From the NCBI GenBank assembly GCA_002914805.1, contig JXTB01000093.1:541898-605897 (forward strand): a stretch of 64,000 nucleotides of DNA, written 5' to 3'. Every line of letters starts with the position of its first letter. The first letter of the stretch is position 1. Shown one piece after another: positions 12,673 through 23,840 of the stretch. The position numbers were made by a program, and so were the translations under genes. The stretch comes from Parasponia andersonii (Eukaryota; Streptophyta; Magnoliopsida; Rosales; Cannabaceae). The notes beneath the pieces are model-generated. The model saw only the letters and a program-made list of their open reading frames with translations, searched no databases and had not been told where the DNA came from.

Positions 12673-14317
12673 TGCTGGAAACTCCAAAAAATGGTTTTGA
12701 AAAATAATTTTACCAAAGACGATTTTTATAGTTTTGTAAACAATTCAAGAATGCAGCAGAATTAGTATTTAAAATTTTTTTTTGAAACTTTACAACATAA
12801 AACGTAGGATCATTGATCTAACATAAATCAATTCATAGATCTTGGTTAAGATAAAACCTAGAAGCTCTTTATAACTATTGAGCTTTCCTATATATTCTTT
12901 AGAATCCGTTAAATGATCTAGTATATAGGCACCTTCTTGATTTCTAACGAAAGATAAGCAGACAATCCGAAAGATACGCTTCATTCTTCTTGATTGTACG
13001 TCTAAAACCATGGATATCTCACGTTCAGCGGCTATGAATGAACGCAGGATTTCTCCTGCGGCAGCTCAGTTCTTCTCACTCTCTCGTTTTCTCTATGTTT
13101 CATGTTAAACACAGTTACCAAGCTTGTAGTAGGCATGTGGCAACTGTACAGAGATTTAGGAAAATTTTTCTCTTAAGTATTAAAGAGATGTAAATAATAA
13201 GCTTACTGGGGTTACCTGATCATTTAATTAGCTATTGGGCTATATGTGAGCTAGATAAGAGACCTTATGATTCCAAATAGTATAGTCTCTAATGGGCTAA
13301 CTATCCATAATTATAATTAACTCTTAATTATGACTGGCCTTATCCAATAATATTGGAGCACTCTACTATAGGTCTAATATTGCACTCTTAGACTAAATGT
13401 TATATATTTTCTATAAAGCTAATTAATACTTTAATTAACTTGATTTATTTAGCATATATTATACCTACAAATATACTCCCGATGCAATGCCATACTAGTG
13501 AGGTGCAATTATTATATTGCACCTCTAATACATATTTACCTTTGAGTTGCTGGATAATAATTGGCTATAGTATTTGTAGCTGCTCATACACACATAGTCA
13601 AATTTATAAAGTGAATCCTTGGCACCAAGTTTTATTATCTAAGTCCTTGAAAAAATTCAAAGTGACATTATATGCGTGGTGTCCAAATCATAAAGGATGT
13701 TCTTATCAATTTACAAATCTTATCTTCCAAGATATTGGAGTTCGAACCATATAATCAGAACTAGCTATTTAGTAAGTTAAAGAGATAAAAATCATGAAAG
13801 TAAGTCCGACAATTACTAGGATTAAGATAATCTTACAATAATGCTAGATTAGTGAAAGGAAGAATTTTAAGTTACGGTACTTAACCTCAAATTCTATTTT
13901 CATTTAGTCTAGTTCAATATACTAATAACTCTTATAATGCACTAGTATTTCTGTCCAAAATCAGATACTTTGATGATTGGAGACTTCATCATTCTTGTAG
14001 AAATAGACAATACTATATTCTATGAGAAAATAAAGTATTTCATCTTTATTTGTAGAATGTGAATTTTTTATTTAGACATAATGAAATAAAGAATTTAGTC
14101 TCTCATATATGAATATTTCATACGAACAATTCTTTATTACTCATTACTAGTCATAGAAACTTTTATACATTTGCATAATAGAAAACGTAAACATCATATG
14201 TATATAATTGGGACATAATATAAAATTTATTAATAACAAATAAATAATACTTAAATCCAATAAATATTGATCAAAATACCTAACGAAGAAACTGTTTTCT
14301 AGGGCATATTTCCAACA
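12673..14317 (-). repeat. 5' LTR of the copia element
   Basis: This intact 1645-bp LTR reads TGTTGGAAATATGCCC... to ...GAGTTTCCAGCA on the minus strand. It is the uninterrupted partner of 3788-7213. Differences from that copy are spread throughout, so the insertion is not recent. Confidence 0.85.
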
Positions 14318-14322
14318 ATGTG

Positions 14323-14522
14323 TCCCTACCTTAGTAGGCTAAGCAATTTTTTACAAATTGTACTTTAGCCCCACAAATTTTCAAATCTATTTCTTATTGG
14401 TCCTAATAATTACAATCTAGCACTCAACTCTCAAAATTCTCGCATTTTAATTCCTATTATTTTATTCTAAGAAAAAATTATAAAATGACTAAATTACCTT
14501 TAAGAAAATATGGGTTTTTACA
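14323..14522 (-). mobile_element. Tekay-type LTR relic, right part (beyond the copia insertion)
   Basis: The stretch ends TAAAATGACTAAATTACC, TTTAAGAAAATATGGGTTTTTACA. This is the same LTR border as ...GACCATTTTGCCCCTTTG...ATGGGTTTTTACA at 16944 and the equivalent at 23835. It is the missing end of the LTR relic at 2525-3787. Confidence 0.6.
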
Positions 14523-14879
14523 GTCTTAAAACAACATTTTCCTATTATTTTCAACAGACCTCAACAGAAAGACAAGTTTATAGCAGGCATAATGTTGGAA
14601 TTCATTTAACAAAATCAAATTCCACTTAATCCACCAAAGCCGATCACTACAAACAAAATCCACAAATCAATTAAAAATATTAAACTCACAGATCACGATT
14701 TAAAGCCAAAATCCAAAACCCACATGAAAAATAATAGAACCAAAAAAAAAAGAGAAAATAAAAAGAAGAAAACAGTCCTTTAAGTCTGAGAGATTAATGA
14801 AAACCCACATGTAGAGGACTTTTATGGTTATGGAAAAGGACCAGTTCTCGAAATGTTTGGAAGAAGTGGACAAAAGATG
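14523..14879. other. Intergenic spacer
   Basis: AT-rich sequence between the LTR relic and the next gypsy element. I see no gene or recognisable repeat. The last five bases (AGATG) are the left target-site duplication of the gypsy element. Confidence 0.5.
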
Positions 14880-16944
14880 TGTTACGATCCAAAACCCGGG
14901 CTAGTGGTAGAAGGAGAATTTCACAAAGGTGAGAAATTTCTTGATTTATTTGAAAAATATCGAAAGTTCTAGTTTTCATAAAAACGGTCCATTTAAATAA
15001 AATAATCGGAATTCCATCCTGTGAACCACTCATACAGTTCGTATACACTATCAAACATGGATTGAACAATTATTTGAAAACGCAAAATTAAATATAAAAC
15101 CCAGCATCATCATCATCCACAACAGAAGTCAAACAACAGAATGGCATACATAAGTTTGCAGACAAAATAGAAAACAGTAATCTAGGTTCAATGCTAACAC
15201 AAAATCCAAATAGTCCAAAGACTACGACAATAACTCCTAGCATTACCAAGAGATGAACTGCAATTCGGATGACCTCTTACTCCTCTTGATTATCAAGATC
15301 GCACTGGACACTACCTGAGGAGGAAGGTAGGGGGTGAGCATACAATGCCCAGTAGGAAAATAGTTACCTCGACCAACAACAGTTCAGTGATGGAAAACTC
15401 CTGCATGGTTAGTTCAAATCAAAAACATACACACGCATGTATATATATATATATATATAATCCAAACCGGGAGCCAATATATATAAAACAGTATAATCAA
15501 AACCATCAATCCATATGCATATGACACAAATCAACCCATACTCATGAGCTCACATCCTCTCATCTGTGGAAACCTAGGATGATAACACTAAGTGTATCTA
15601 ACAGCTTGCCTGATACCTAAGCCCATACCCGGAGGGGACACCCATGTGTCGCCTACCAAACCTGGAGGGGCAACCGAATTGCCTACACCTGCCAAATGGG
15701 GAGGTAATCAAAAGTAACAAGACCTCGCACGAGTTTAAGGACTTTCACCGACGGTGGAGCACGCGGCGTCACATTGTTAAACTCACGATGCTAACACGGT
15801 GCTCATGTATGATCCTATGACATGTGAAATACAGAACTGAAGTGTAAAAACTACTGTACTCTGGTTTTTCAGTAAAACATGCATAATAGGGTTTTGTAGA
15901 AAAACGGGCAACATAATGGCCCTATTTTTATACCCAAAATAACCTTCACACAGCAAACTCCCAGAGCATTACAATATATATCGTATAACCAGATTCCATC
16001 ACATATAATTCAAATTATTAAAAACACACTTGTTCTTATATGCTGTAGAAAATAAGTTTTAACTCAAAAACGGTATAAAACGAAGGTAACTAAACCTATA
16101 CCTCACCGGAGTAGTGATACCACACTATTGAGTCTTCAAGGTATCGTTGACGATCGCCCGGAATGTTAGGAACCGATTCCAAGCCCTCGATCGTCCTCTT
16201 GCGAAAAACCAACTTCTCACTGGAGCTTCATTTCCATAAACGGACCTCTTCACTGAATTCCTAGTACCCAAAATAGCTAGGTTAGACATATAACTTGTCC
16301 AATTCGGGTCCGGGCCCACACCGTACCGGTGGCATGTAAAACGAGACAAAATCTCAACTATCCGATCTCGATTTTTGTGCCAATCACCAAACCACACAAT
16401 ATATATATCAAACTTCTCCATTTTCTGAGTACATTCCAAAAATGCAGTCAAAACCACAATCCAACGGCCGGATCGAGAACAACAACCACAAACTCGAAAT
16501 ACCCAAAAATGGCAACTTTCAATCCGGGCAAAATGAAGTTGAGATATATATATCTTGATGATCCTTGCGATGATACGAATCCAACAGGACCGGTTTGGAG
16601 TCAAATGGACAACGGAATCTTCGCCAGCAGCCAAAAATCCGAAATGGGCCAAAACAGCTTTTATGGAGTTTTCCGGCGAACCGGGTGGCGGCAGCAAGCA
16701 GCGAGGGGCGGCAGAGGTTCGTGGCAACATGGCGAGTCGATGTCGGCTGGTCGTCTGGCTAGACAATGGCAGGGCGGCGGCGTGGCTTCTTTCGGCGGGC
16801 TTCGGCCGAGTGAGGAGCAGAGAGAGAGAGTGAGATGCAGAGAGGGGACGAGAGGGGAGAGAGAGAAATGTATATGTATATATAATCTGTTTTTTTAATC
16901 TGGTCAAAAGACCATTTTGCCCCTTTGAAAAATGGGTTTTTACA
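14880..16944 (-). repeat. 3' LTR of the Tekay-type element
   Basis: The plus strand reads TGTTACGATCC...TGGGTTTTTACA; the partner LTR begins TGTCACGACCC. Many differences between the two are C/T or G/A. It contains a TA microsatellite (about 15440-15460), a GC-rich patch (about 16600-16810) and a GA tract (about 16820-16865). ORFs across the last part are LTR sequence, not genes, and the same frames recur in the partner LTR. Confidence 0.9.
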
Positions 16945-16957
16945 TTCTCCCTTCCTT
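16945..16957 (-). other. Polypurine tract of the Tekay-type element
   Basis: On the minus strand AAGGAAGGGAGAA directly precedes the LTR start TGTAAAAACCC, the expected plus-strand primer. Confidence 0.7.
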
Positions 16958-17002
16958 ATAAGAATTTCGTCCCGAAATTCAAAATACAAGTCAAGAATTA
17001 TA

Positions 17003-18230
17003 TCACAATACAACTGCTAACTGAAAGTTAAACAAATGAGGGTACTTCTCATACATCTCCATCTCGAGTTCCCAAGTAGCCTCGTCTTCCTTGTGATGTT
17101 CCCAAAGCACCTTGACAAGTGGAATCTCTCTGTTGTGAAGCACTTTCAATTCTCTAGCCAATAAGCGAATAGGTTGCTCTTCATAGAACATATCTTCTTG
17201 AATCGGTACATGCACATACTGAATAACATGAGATGGGTCCAGTGTGTACTTCTTCAACATCGATATGTGAAACAGATTATGCATGTGACCCAACTGTGCA
17301 GGCAGATTCAAGCGATATGCCACTGGTCTACTTCTCTCAGTGATCTCAAAGGGACCAATATACCTTGAAGTAAGCTTACCCTTCACCCTAAACCTTGTCA
17401 CACCATGCCTTGGAGTCACTTTCAAGAATACAGAATCACTAGTATCGAACTCTACCTCACGCCTCTTCGGGTCAGCATAACTCTTCTGACGACTCTGAAT
17501 CTCTTTGAGTCTCTCTTAGATATCCTTGATCTTCTCAGTAGTCTCTTCAATCAACTCAGGTCTAAGAGTAACATGCTCTTCTGGTTCTGCCCAACACAAA
17601 GGCAATCTACACGGCCTCCTATATAACACTTCATATGGAGCCACACCCACATTGGTCTGGTAAATGTTATTATAAGCAAATTCCACCAAAGGAAGATAAT
17701 CATCCCAGTTCCCACCAAAATCTAGTATGCAACAATGTAGCATGTCCTCAAGAATCTGAATGGTCCTTTCAGACTGACCGTCTGTCTCAGGATGGTGAGT
17801 TGTACTGATATCCAACTGCGTACCAAACACTTTCTGCAAGGCTCTCCAAAACTTAGAAGTGAACCTTAGATCTCTGTCAGATAGTATGCTTGAAAGCATA
17901 CCATGCAAATGTATGATGTTCTCCACATACAGTCTACTGAGCTTAGTAAGAGAGTAGTCCATCCGGATCGGTATAAAGTGAGCACTCTTTGTTAACCAAT
18001 CGATTATCACACAAACTGCATCATTCTTCCTCAAGGTCTTTAGCAAATTGGTCATGAAGTCCATCGTGATCTTGTCCCACTTCCATTCCGGAATTAACAA
18101 CGGCTGAAGTAATCCAGCTGGTCTCTGGTGTTTAGCTTTGACTTGCTGACAAGTCAAACACTTAGCCACAAAAGTAGCTACATCCTTCTTCATCCCTTTT
18201 CCACCAATACTGCCGTTTCAAGTCCCGGTA
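17003..18230 (-). pseudogene. Gypsy integrase with chromodomain-like C-terminus, broken
   Basis: 18193-17516 encodes the end of the integrase zinc-binding region (CLTCQQVKAKHQ) and the catalytic core. MDFMTNL supplies the first Asp, SILSDRDLRF the second and HPETDGQSERTIQ the Glu, so the DDE triad is present. 17425-17003 encodes the C-terminal region (KVTPRHGVTRF, YIGPFEI, FHISMLKKY) and a chromodomain-like end (LVKVLWEHHKEDEATWELE). A stop near 17520 separates the two parts. Integrase inserts element cDNA, and the chromodomain-like tail of this lineage is thought to guide insertion into heterochromatin. Confidence 0.8.
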
Positions 18231-18428
18231 CATCTTAGTACTACCTGGATGTACTGCAAACCTTGATTTGTGAGCCTCTGTTAGAATGGTTTCTCGAAGA
18301 TTAGGGTCGTTAGTTACAGCCAACTTCCCATTGAAAAGCAAAAACCCTTCTCTATTAGTGCTCCAACTATCTAACTGTTCACTATTCTAAAGTCGGTTCT
18401 AGGTTGTCCTCAACTCCCAGTCTTGTCA

Positions 18429-19970
18429 CTAACTCTGCTGGACAGTCTGAAGAAGAGATGGTGAAATCACAATACTGCTCAGGCAAGCAACACCTTTATT
18501 CTCGAAGTACTGCAAGTTGTAATCACCAATCGCAACTGAGTTTTTCCAATCTTCAAACACCAGTGCAGCTAGTGCACCACGAGGCTTCCTACTCAGTGCA
18601 TCGGCTACAATATTGGCCTTACCAGGATGGTACTGTAGGTCGAAGTCATAATCCCCCATATACTCAACCCATCTTCACTGTCTCAAGTTCAAATCCTTCT
18701 GGGTAAAAAGATACTTTAAACTATTATGATCGGAGAATATGTCGAACTTCACACCATACAAGTAACATCGCCAAATCTTCAACACAAAGATCACTGCTGC
18801 AAGTTCCAGATCATGTGTGGGATAGTTCCTTTCATGTGGCTTCAACTGATAAGAAGCATAAGCCCCAACTCGACCATTCTGCATCAAGACACATCCCAAA
18901 CCCATCTTCGAAGCATCAGTATACACCACATAAGGCTCGTTACTGTCAGGACTAGTAAGAACAGGTGCGGTGGTCAAACTCTATTTCAATCTGACAAAAG
19001 CTTCTTCACTCTCGTGGTCCCAAAAAAACTTGATGTCCTTCCTGGTCAACTTCGTCAAGGGCAAAACAATTCTCGAGAAATCTTGCACAAAATGATGGTA
19101 GTAGCCTGCCAAACCAAGGAAACTACGTACCTCTGTCACATTTCTTAGTCTTTCCCCTCCAAGAAAACTTTGATCTTAGTGGGATCGACTGAAATACCTC
19201 CGTGAGAAATCACATGGCCCAAGAACTTCACTTCTGACATCCAAAAGTCACACTTCGATTTCTTGGCGTACAACTGATGATTTCTCAAGGTCTTGAGTAC
19301 TATACCCAGATGTTCGACATGCTCTTCTCGAATCTTAGAATACACCAGAATATCATCATTGAATACAACCATAAAATGATCCAAAAACGGCCTGAAAATC
19401 TGATTCATGAGATCCATAAAGGCTGCAGGTGCATTCGTTAAACCAAATTGCATCACCAGAAACTCAAAGTGACCGTATCAGGTTCTGAATGCTGTCTTCG
19501 GTATATCATCCTCCCTTATCTTCAACTGATGATAACAGGATCTCAAATCTATCTTAGAGCAGAATCTTGAACCACCGAGTTGATCAAACAACTCATCTAT
19601 CCTTGGCAAAGTTTACTTGTTCTTCACTGTCAACTGGTTCAACTTCTGGTAATCGACACAAAGTCTCAACAAACCATCAGGTTTCTTTGTAAACAAAATA
19701 GGAGCACCCCAAGGAGAAGTGCTACTACGAATAAAGCTCTTGGAAAGCAGATCGTCCAACTATTCTCTTAATTCTTCCATCTCAGCAGGTGTCATGCGAT
19801 AGACTAGAATAGAAATTGGCTGAGCTCCAGGAACTAGTTCAATACAGAACTTGATCTCCCTATCAGGTGGTAACCTCGGAAGGTCTTCAGGAAACACCTC
19901 CGAATACTCACACACCACTAAAATCCATGGGTTTTGATCGTCTGTCCTTACCTTGCCATCCATGGCAAAT
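18429..19970 (-). pseudogene. Gypsy reverse transcriptase and RNase H, broken
   Basis: 19963-19760 gives the RT entry (PREIKFCIELVPGAQPIS-like, then YRMTPAEMEELRE). 19456-19145 gives the palm ([29 protein letters not shown]), where the active-site DD is retained but the usual Ile before it is Asn. 18977-18675 is RNase H ([36 protein letters not shown]) with the expected acidic residues. 18659-18429 continues with the connection to integrase ([17 protein letters not shown]). At least three stops or frame changes interrupt the chain. Confidence 0.8.
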
Positions 19971-19981
19971 AAGTTCCTATA

Positions 19982-20479
19982 TCACTCAAGTTTCTTTCTT
20001 CCACCCATGCACGCTTTCAGAACAGGACTAGGCTTCAGTGGACTCATCCCAACCTGATAGACAATAGGATGTCCATCACTAGGAAAAAGAGTCACCTGCT
20101 TCTTATGACAGTCCATAATAGCTCGATATTTCGACAACCAATCCATACCGAGTATCACGTCATACTGTCCCATCGGCAACACAATCAAATCAGCAAGAAG
20201 ATTCTTATTGCTAATTACAACCTGACAAGACTTATACACACTAGACACGTCGGCTATTCTTCCCAAAGGTGTACCCAACGACAATACATAATCCAAATCA
20301 AAAAATTTTAACCCCAACAGTTGAGCAAACAATAAGGATATGAATGAGTGGGATGCACCAGTATCAAACAAAACATGTGCCCAAGAGTGCGAAAGAAGGA
20401 ACATACCATCAACAACACCTCGGCCGGTGCGATCCTGAGTGTCGTCTACCCCAGTAAAAGCATAGGCTTGGCCAGTCAC
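19982..20479 (-). pseudogene. Gypsy aspartic protease
   Basis: The 165-codon open stretch carries the retropepsin active site FDTGASHSFIS and the flap-side/second motif DVILGMDWLSKYRAIMDC. It would cleave the element polyprotein. It overlaps the end of the gag frame at 20476 and is followed by stops before RT, so it is a domain of a broken polyprotein rather than a stand-alone gene. Confidence 0.8.
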
Positions 20480-21633
20480 CTTTCCTTTCCCTTTGTTACC
20501 TCTCCCCTGACTCGGTCAACTGCTGCTGGATCCTGGACTACTACTGCCATATCCACGCCAACTCTGACTCTCTGAAGCCTGAGGAGTCTGAAACTTCTAA
20601 GTAAAACCCTGAGGGCGGTATTGATGATGATAAGGCTGAGGGGAAGTAAAAGTCTACGAAACACCCTGTGACTGTTGCGGTCTTGCCTGAGTGCTCTAAT
20701 AAGAAGCAGAACCTGACTGGCTCCTCTGCGGTCCTCCTTGAGAAAGAGGAGATTTTTGCAGACGGTTGGGACACTTCTTCTTCCGATGACCATGCTGGCC
20801 ACAAACAAAACATCCTCCATACGGACTACCTCTGCCACCCCCAAAAGAACCACTATTGTTTGAGCTCCCACTGCTCGGAGTACCCTGGGATAACCACTGC
20901 CCCTGGTTTCTTCTGGTGGCTTTCCTATCATTTCCTCTCCGTTGGTTTCTCCTGGAATCCAAACTTTCTTCAATGGCCTCTGCCCGCTGGGCGGCCATTG
21001 CAATCTCAGGAAGAGTATGGAAAGTCTGAGTACCAATCCTGTTGAAAATATTCCGATTCAGATGACTCCTAAACTTAGCAACTCGGTACTTCTCACTTGT
21101 ACTTGGTCCAAGAGCAACACTTGCCAACTCAGTGAACTCTATCAAGTACTCATTCACCGTTCTGTTACCTTGGGTCAAAGTCTCAAATCGGTTCACAACT
21201 TCATCCTGTTAATCTTCATTGGCATACTGGGCCTTGAAAATCCGTTCAAAGTCTTTCCAAGTCAAGCCCACTACATCTTGCATCCGTTCCACTGTTTCCT
21301 ACTAACGAATGGCACTCTCCGTTAAGCGGGTAACAACAAACACAACCCAAAACTCAACTGGAGTACCAAGGGCTTGAAAGTGTCTTTCCATCTCACGCAA
21401 CCAAGCAATTGCCATGAGAGCTTCTGGTCTGCCATCAAACTGCTTGGCTGGAGATGTATAAACCGATAGAGGTGATCAGCCTGATCCAACTGACGTTCCC
21501 TCAGAGCTGGAGGCTGATAGTCTAGATTGCTCATCTGGACGAATGTCTGCTGCATTGCCTCGATCAGATGAGTAAAATCCGGATGAGGAGGTTCGGCATC
21601 CGACTGGTACCTCGGAACTCTTCTAGGAGGCAT
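20480..21633 (-). pseudogene. Gypsy gag (nucleocapsid), frame-disrupted
   Basis: The start is the ATG at 21633 (MPPRRVPRYQ). 21196-20696 carries the C-terminal half of the capsid-like gag domain (RFETLTQGNRTVNEYLIEF) and a CCHC zinc knuckle, CFVCGQHGHRKKKC. Between these parts the frame changes around 21300. Gag packages the element RNA. The zinc knuckle is intact in sequence. Confidence 0.75.
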
Positions 21634-21748
21634 CCTTACAAGTCTGAAACAATATACCAAATTGTTAGTGCGATAATGATGCATGCTTGACAAAAAAACA
21701 ACTTCAATCTAGTTTAATGGTGATACATCCGAGCTGTTAAACTCAAAG

Positions 21749-21761
21749 TTCTGATACCAAA
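21749..21761 (-). other. Primer-binding site of the Tekay-type element
   Basis: On the minus strand TTTGGTATCAGAA lies six bases inside the 5' LTR end, matching the initiator-Met tRNA primer site TGGTATCAGAGC in all but the last positions. Confidence 0.75.
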
Positions 21762-21767
21762 AATTTC

Positions 21768-23835
21768 TGTCACGACCCAATACCCGGGCTGGTGGCAGAA
21801 GGGGAATTTCACAAAGGTGGGAAATTCCTTGATTTATTTGAAAAATGTCAAAAGTTCTAGTTTTTATAAAAATGGTCCATTTAAATAAAATAATTAGAAT
21901 TTCATCCCATGAACCACTCCCACAGTTCGTATACACCATCAAACATAGTTTGAACAATTATTTGAAAACATGAAATTAAATATAAAACCCAGCATCATCA
22001 TCATCCACAACAGAAGTCAAACACCAGAATGGCATACATAAGTTTACAAATAAAATAGAAAGCAGTAACATTGGTTCAATGCTAACACAAAATCCAAATA
22101 GTCCAAAGACTATGACAACAACTCCTAGCATTACCAAGAGACGAACTGCAATCCAAATGACCTCTTACGCATCTTGATCACCAAGATCGCACTGGACACC
22201 ACCTGAGGAGGAAAGTAGGGGGTGAGCATACAATGCCGAGTAGGAAAATAGTTACCTCGAAGAAAAATAGTTCAGTAATGGAAAACTTCTGCATGGTTAG
22301 TTCAAATCCAAAATATACACACACATATATATATAGTCCAAACCGGGAGCCAATATATATAAAACAGTGTAATCAAATCCATCAATCCATATGCATATGA
22401 CACAAATCAACCCATACCCATGAGCTCACATCCTCTCATCTGTGGAAACCTAGGATGACGGTACTAAGTGTACCTAACAGCCTGCCTGATACCTAAGCCC
22501 ATACCTGGAGGGGACACCCATGTGTCGCCTACTAAACCTGGAGGGGCAACCGAATTGCCTACACCTGCCAAATGGAGAGGTAATCAGAAGTAACAAGACC
22601 TCGCGTGAGTTTACGGACTTTCACTGACGGTAGGGCATGCAGCGTCACACTGTAAAACCCACGATGCTAACATGGTGCTCATGTATGATCCTATGATACG
22701 TGCAATACGGAACTGAAGTGTAAAAACTACTGTACTCTGGTTTTTCAGTAAAACATGCATAATAGGATTTTATAGAAAAACAAGCAGCATAACGGCCCTA
22801 TTTTTGATATACCCAAAATAACCTGCATAGAGCAAACTCCCAGAGCAATACATTATATATCGTATAACCAGATTCCATCACATATAATTCAAAACATTAA
22901 AAACACACTTGTTCTTATATGCTGCAGAAAATATGTTTTAACTCAAAAACGGTATAAAACGAAGGTAACTAAACCCCTACCTCACCACAGTAGTGATACC
23001 ACACTATTGAGTCTTCAAGGTGTTGTTGACGATCGCCCAGAATATTGGGAACCAATTCCAAGCCCTCGATCGTCCTCTTGAGAAAAATCACCTTCTCACC
23101 GGAGCTTCAATTCCACAAACGGACCACTTTACTGAATTCTTAGTACCCAAACTAGCTAGGTTAGATATATAACTTGTCCGATTCGGGTCCAGGCCCACAC
23201 CGGACCGGTGCCACGTAAAGCGAGATAAAATCTCGACCATCCGATCTCGATTTTCATGCTGATCACCAAACTATACAATATATATATATATATATCAAAC
23301 TTCTCTATTTTCCGAGTACATTCCAAAAATGTAGTCAAAAACGCAATCCAATAGCCGGATTGAGAACAACAACCATAAACTCGAAATGCCCAAAAATGGT
23401 AACTTTCAATGCGGGAAAAATGGAGTTGAGATATATATACCTTGATGATCCTTGCGATGATACGAATCTAACGGGACTGGTTTGGAGTCGAATGGACGCC
23501 GGAATCTTCGCTGGTGGTCAAAAATCCGGAATGGGTCAAAATAGCTTTTATGGAGTTTTCCGGCGAACCGGGCGGCGGCAGCAAACGGCGAGGGGCTGCG
23601 GAGCTTCGTGGCAACACAGCGAGTCGACACTGGCTGGTTGTCTGGCCGGACGATGGTGGGGCAGCGGCGTGGCTTCTTTCGGCGGGCTTCGGTCAAGTGA
23701 GGAACAGAGAGAGAGAGTGAGATGTAGAGAGGGGACGAGAGGGGAGAGAGAAAAATGTATATGTATATATAATTTGTTTTTTTTTTTTCTCTAGTCAAAA
23801 GACCATTTTGCCTCTTTAAAAAATGGATTTTTACA
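21768..23835 (-). repeat. 5' LTR of the Tekay-type element
   Basis: The plus strand reads TGTCACGACCC...ATGGATTTTTACA, 2068 bp. It keeps the canonical lineage start (TGTCACGACCC) that is mutated in the partner. It holds a TA microsatellite (about 23278-23294), a GC-rich patch (about 23540-23700) and a GA tract (about 23706-23750). Confidence 0.9.
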
Positions 23836-23840
23836 AGATG

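Larger units (their letters stand above)
3788..14317 (-). mobile_element. Complete copia LTR retrotransposon (minus strand), RT-deleted
   Basis: Two long terminal repeats, each about 1.63 kb after removing a nested insertion, bound the element. Read on the minus strand they start TGTTGGAAATATGCCCTAGA and end ...TTTCCAGCA. The 5-bp flanks are ACGTG (3783-3787) and ATGTG (14318-14322), a TSD with one C/T difference. The PBS matches initiator-Met tRNA, and a purine-rich tract adjoins the 3' LTR. Decayed copia integrase and RNase H tail can be read on the minus strand between 7240 and 8600. The element cannot be autonomous because most of RT is absent. Confidence 0.85.
14880..23835 (-). mobile_element. 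Complete Tekay-type Ty3/gypsy retrotransposon (minus strand)
   Basis: The 8956-bp element is bounded by LTRs of 2065 and 2068 bp and a perfect 5-bp TSD AGATG (14875-14879, 23836-23840). A PBS for initiator-Met tRNA lies inside the right LTR and a purine tract inside the left one. Internal order on the minus strand is gag, protease, RT, RNase H, integrase, chromodomain-like C-terminus. The about 2-kb LTRs and the ending LVKVLWEHHKEDEATWELE fit the Tekay/Del chromovirus lineage. Each domain is recognisable but separated by stops or shifts, so this copy is inactive. Confidence 0.9.

Noticed and set aside
16125..17013. Long overlapping ORFs on both strands (up to 260 codons) at 16.1-17.0 kb
   Set aside because: They lie within an LTR, recur in the partner LTR at 23.2-23.8 kb in altered form, and match no protein family; GC-rich LTR sequence lacks stops by composition.
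23360..23798. ORFs of 130-144 codons on both strands
   Set aside because: Same GC-rich/GA-tract LTR sequence as above, not a gene.
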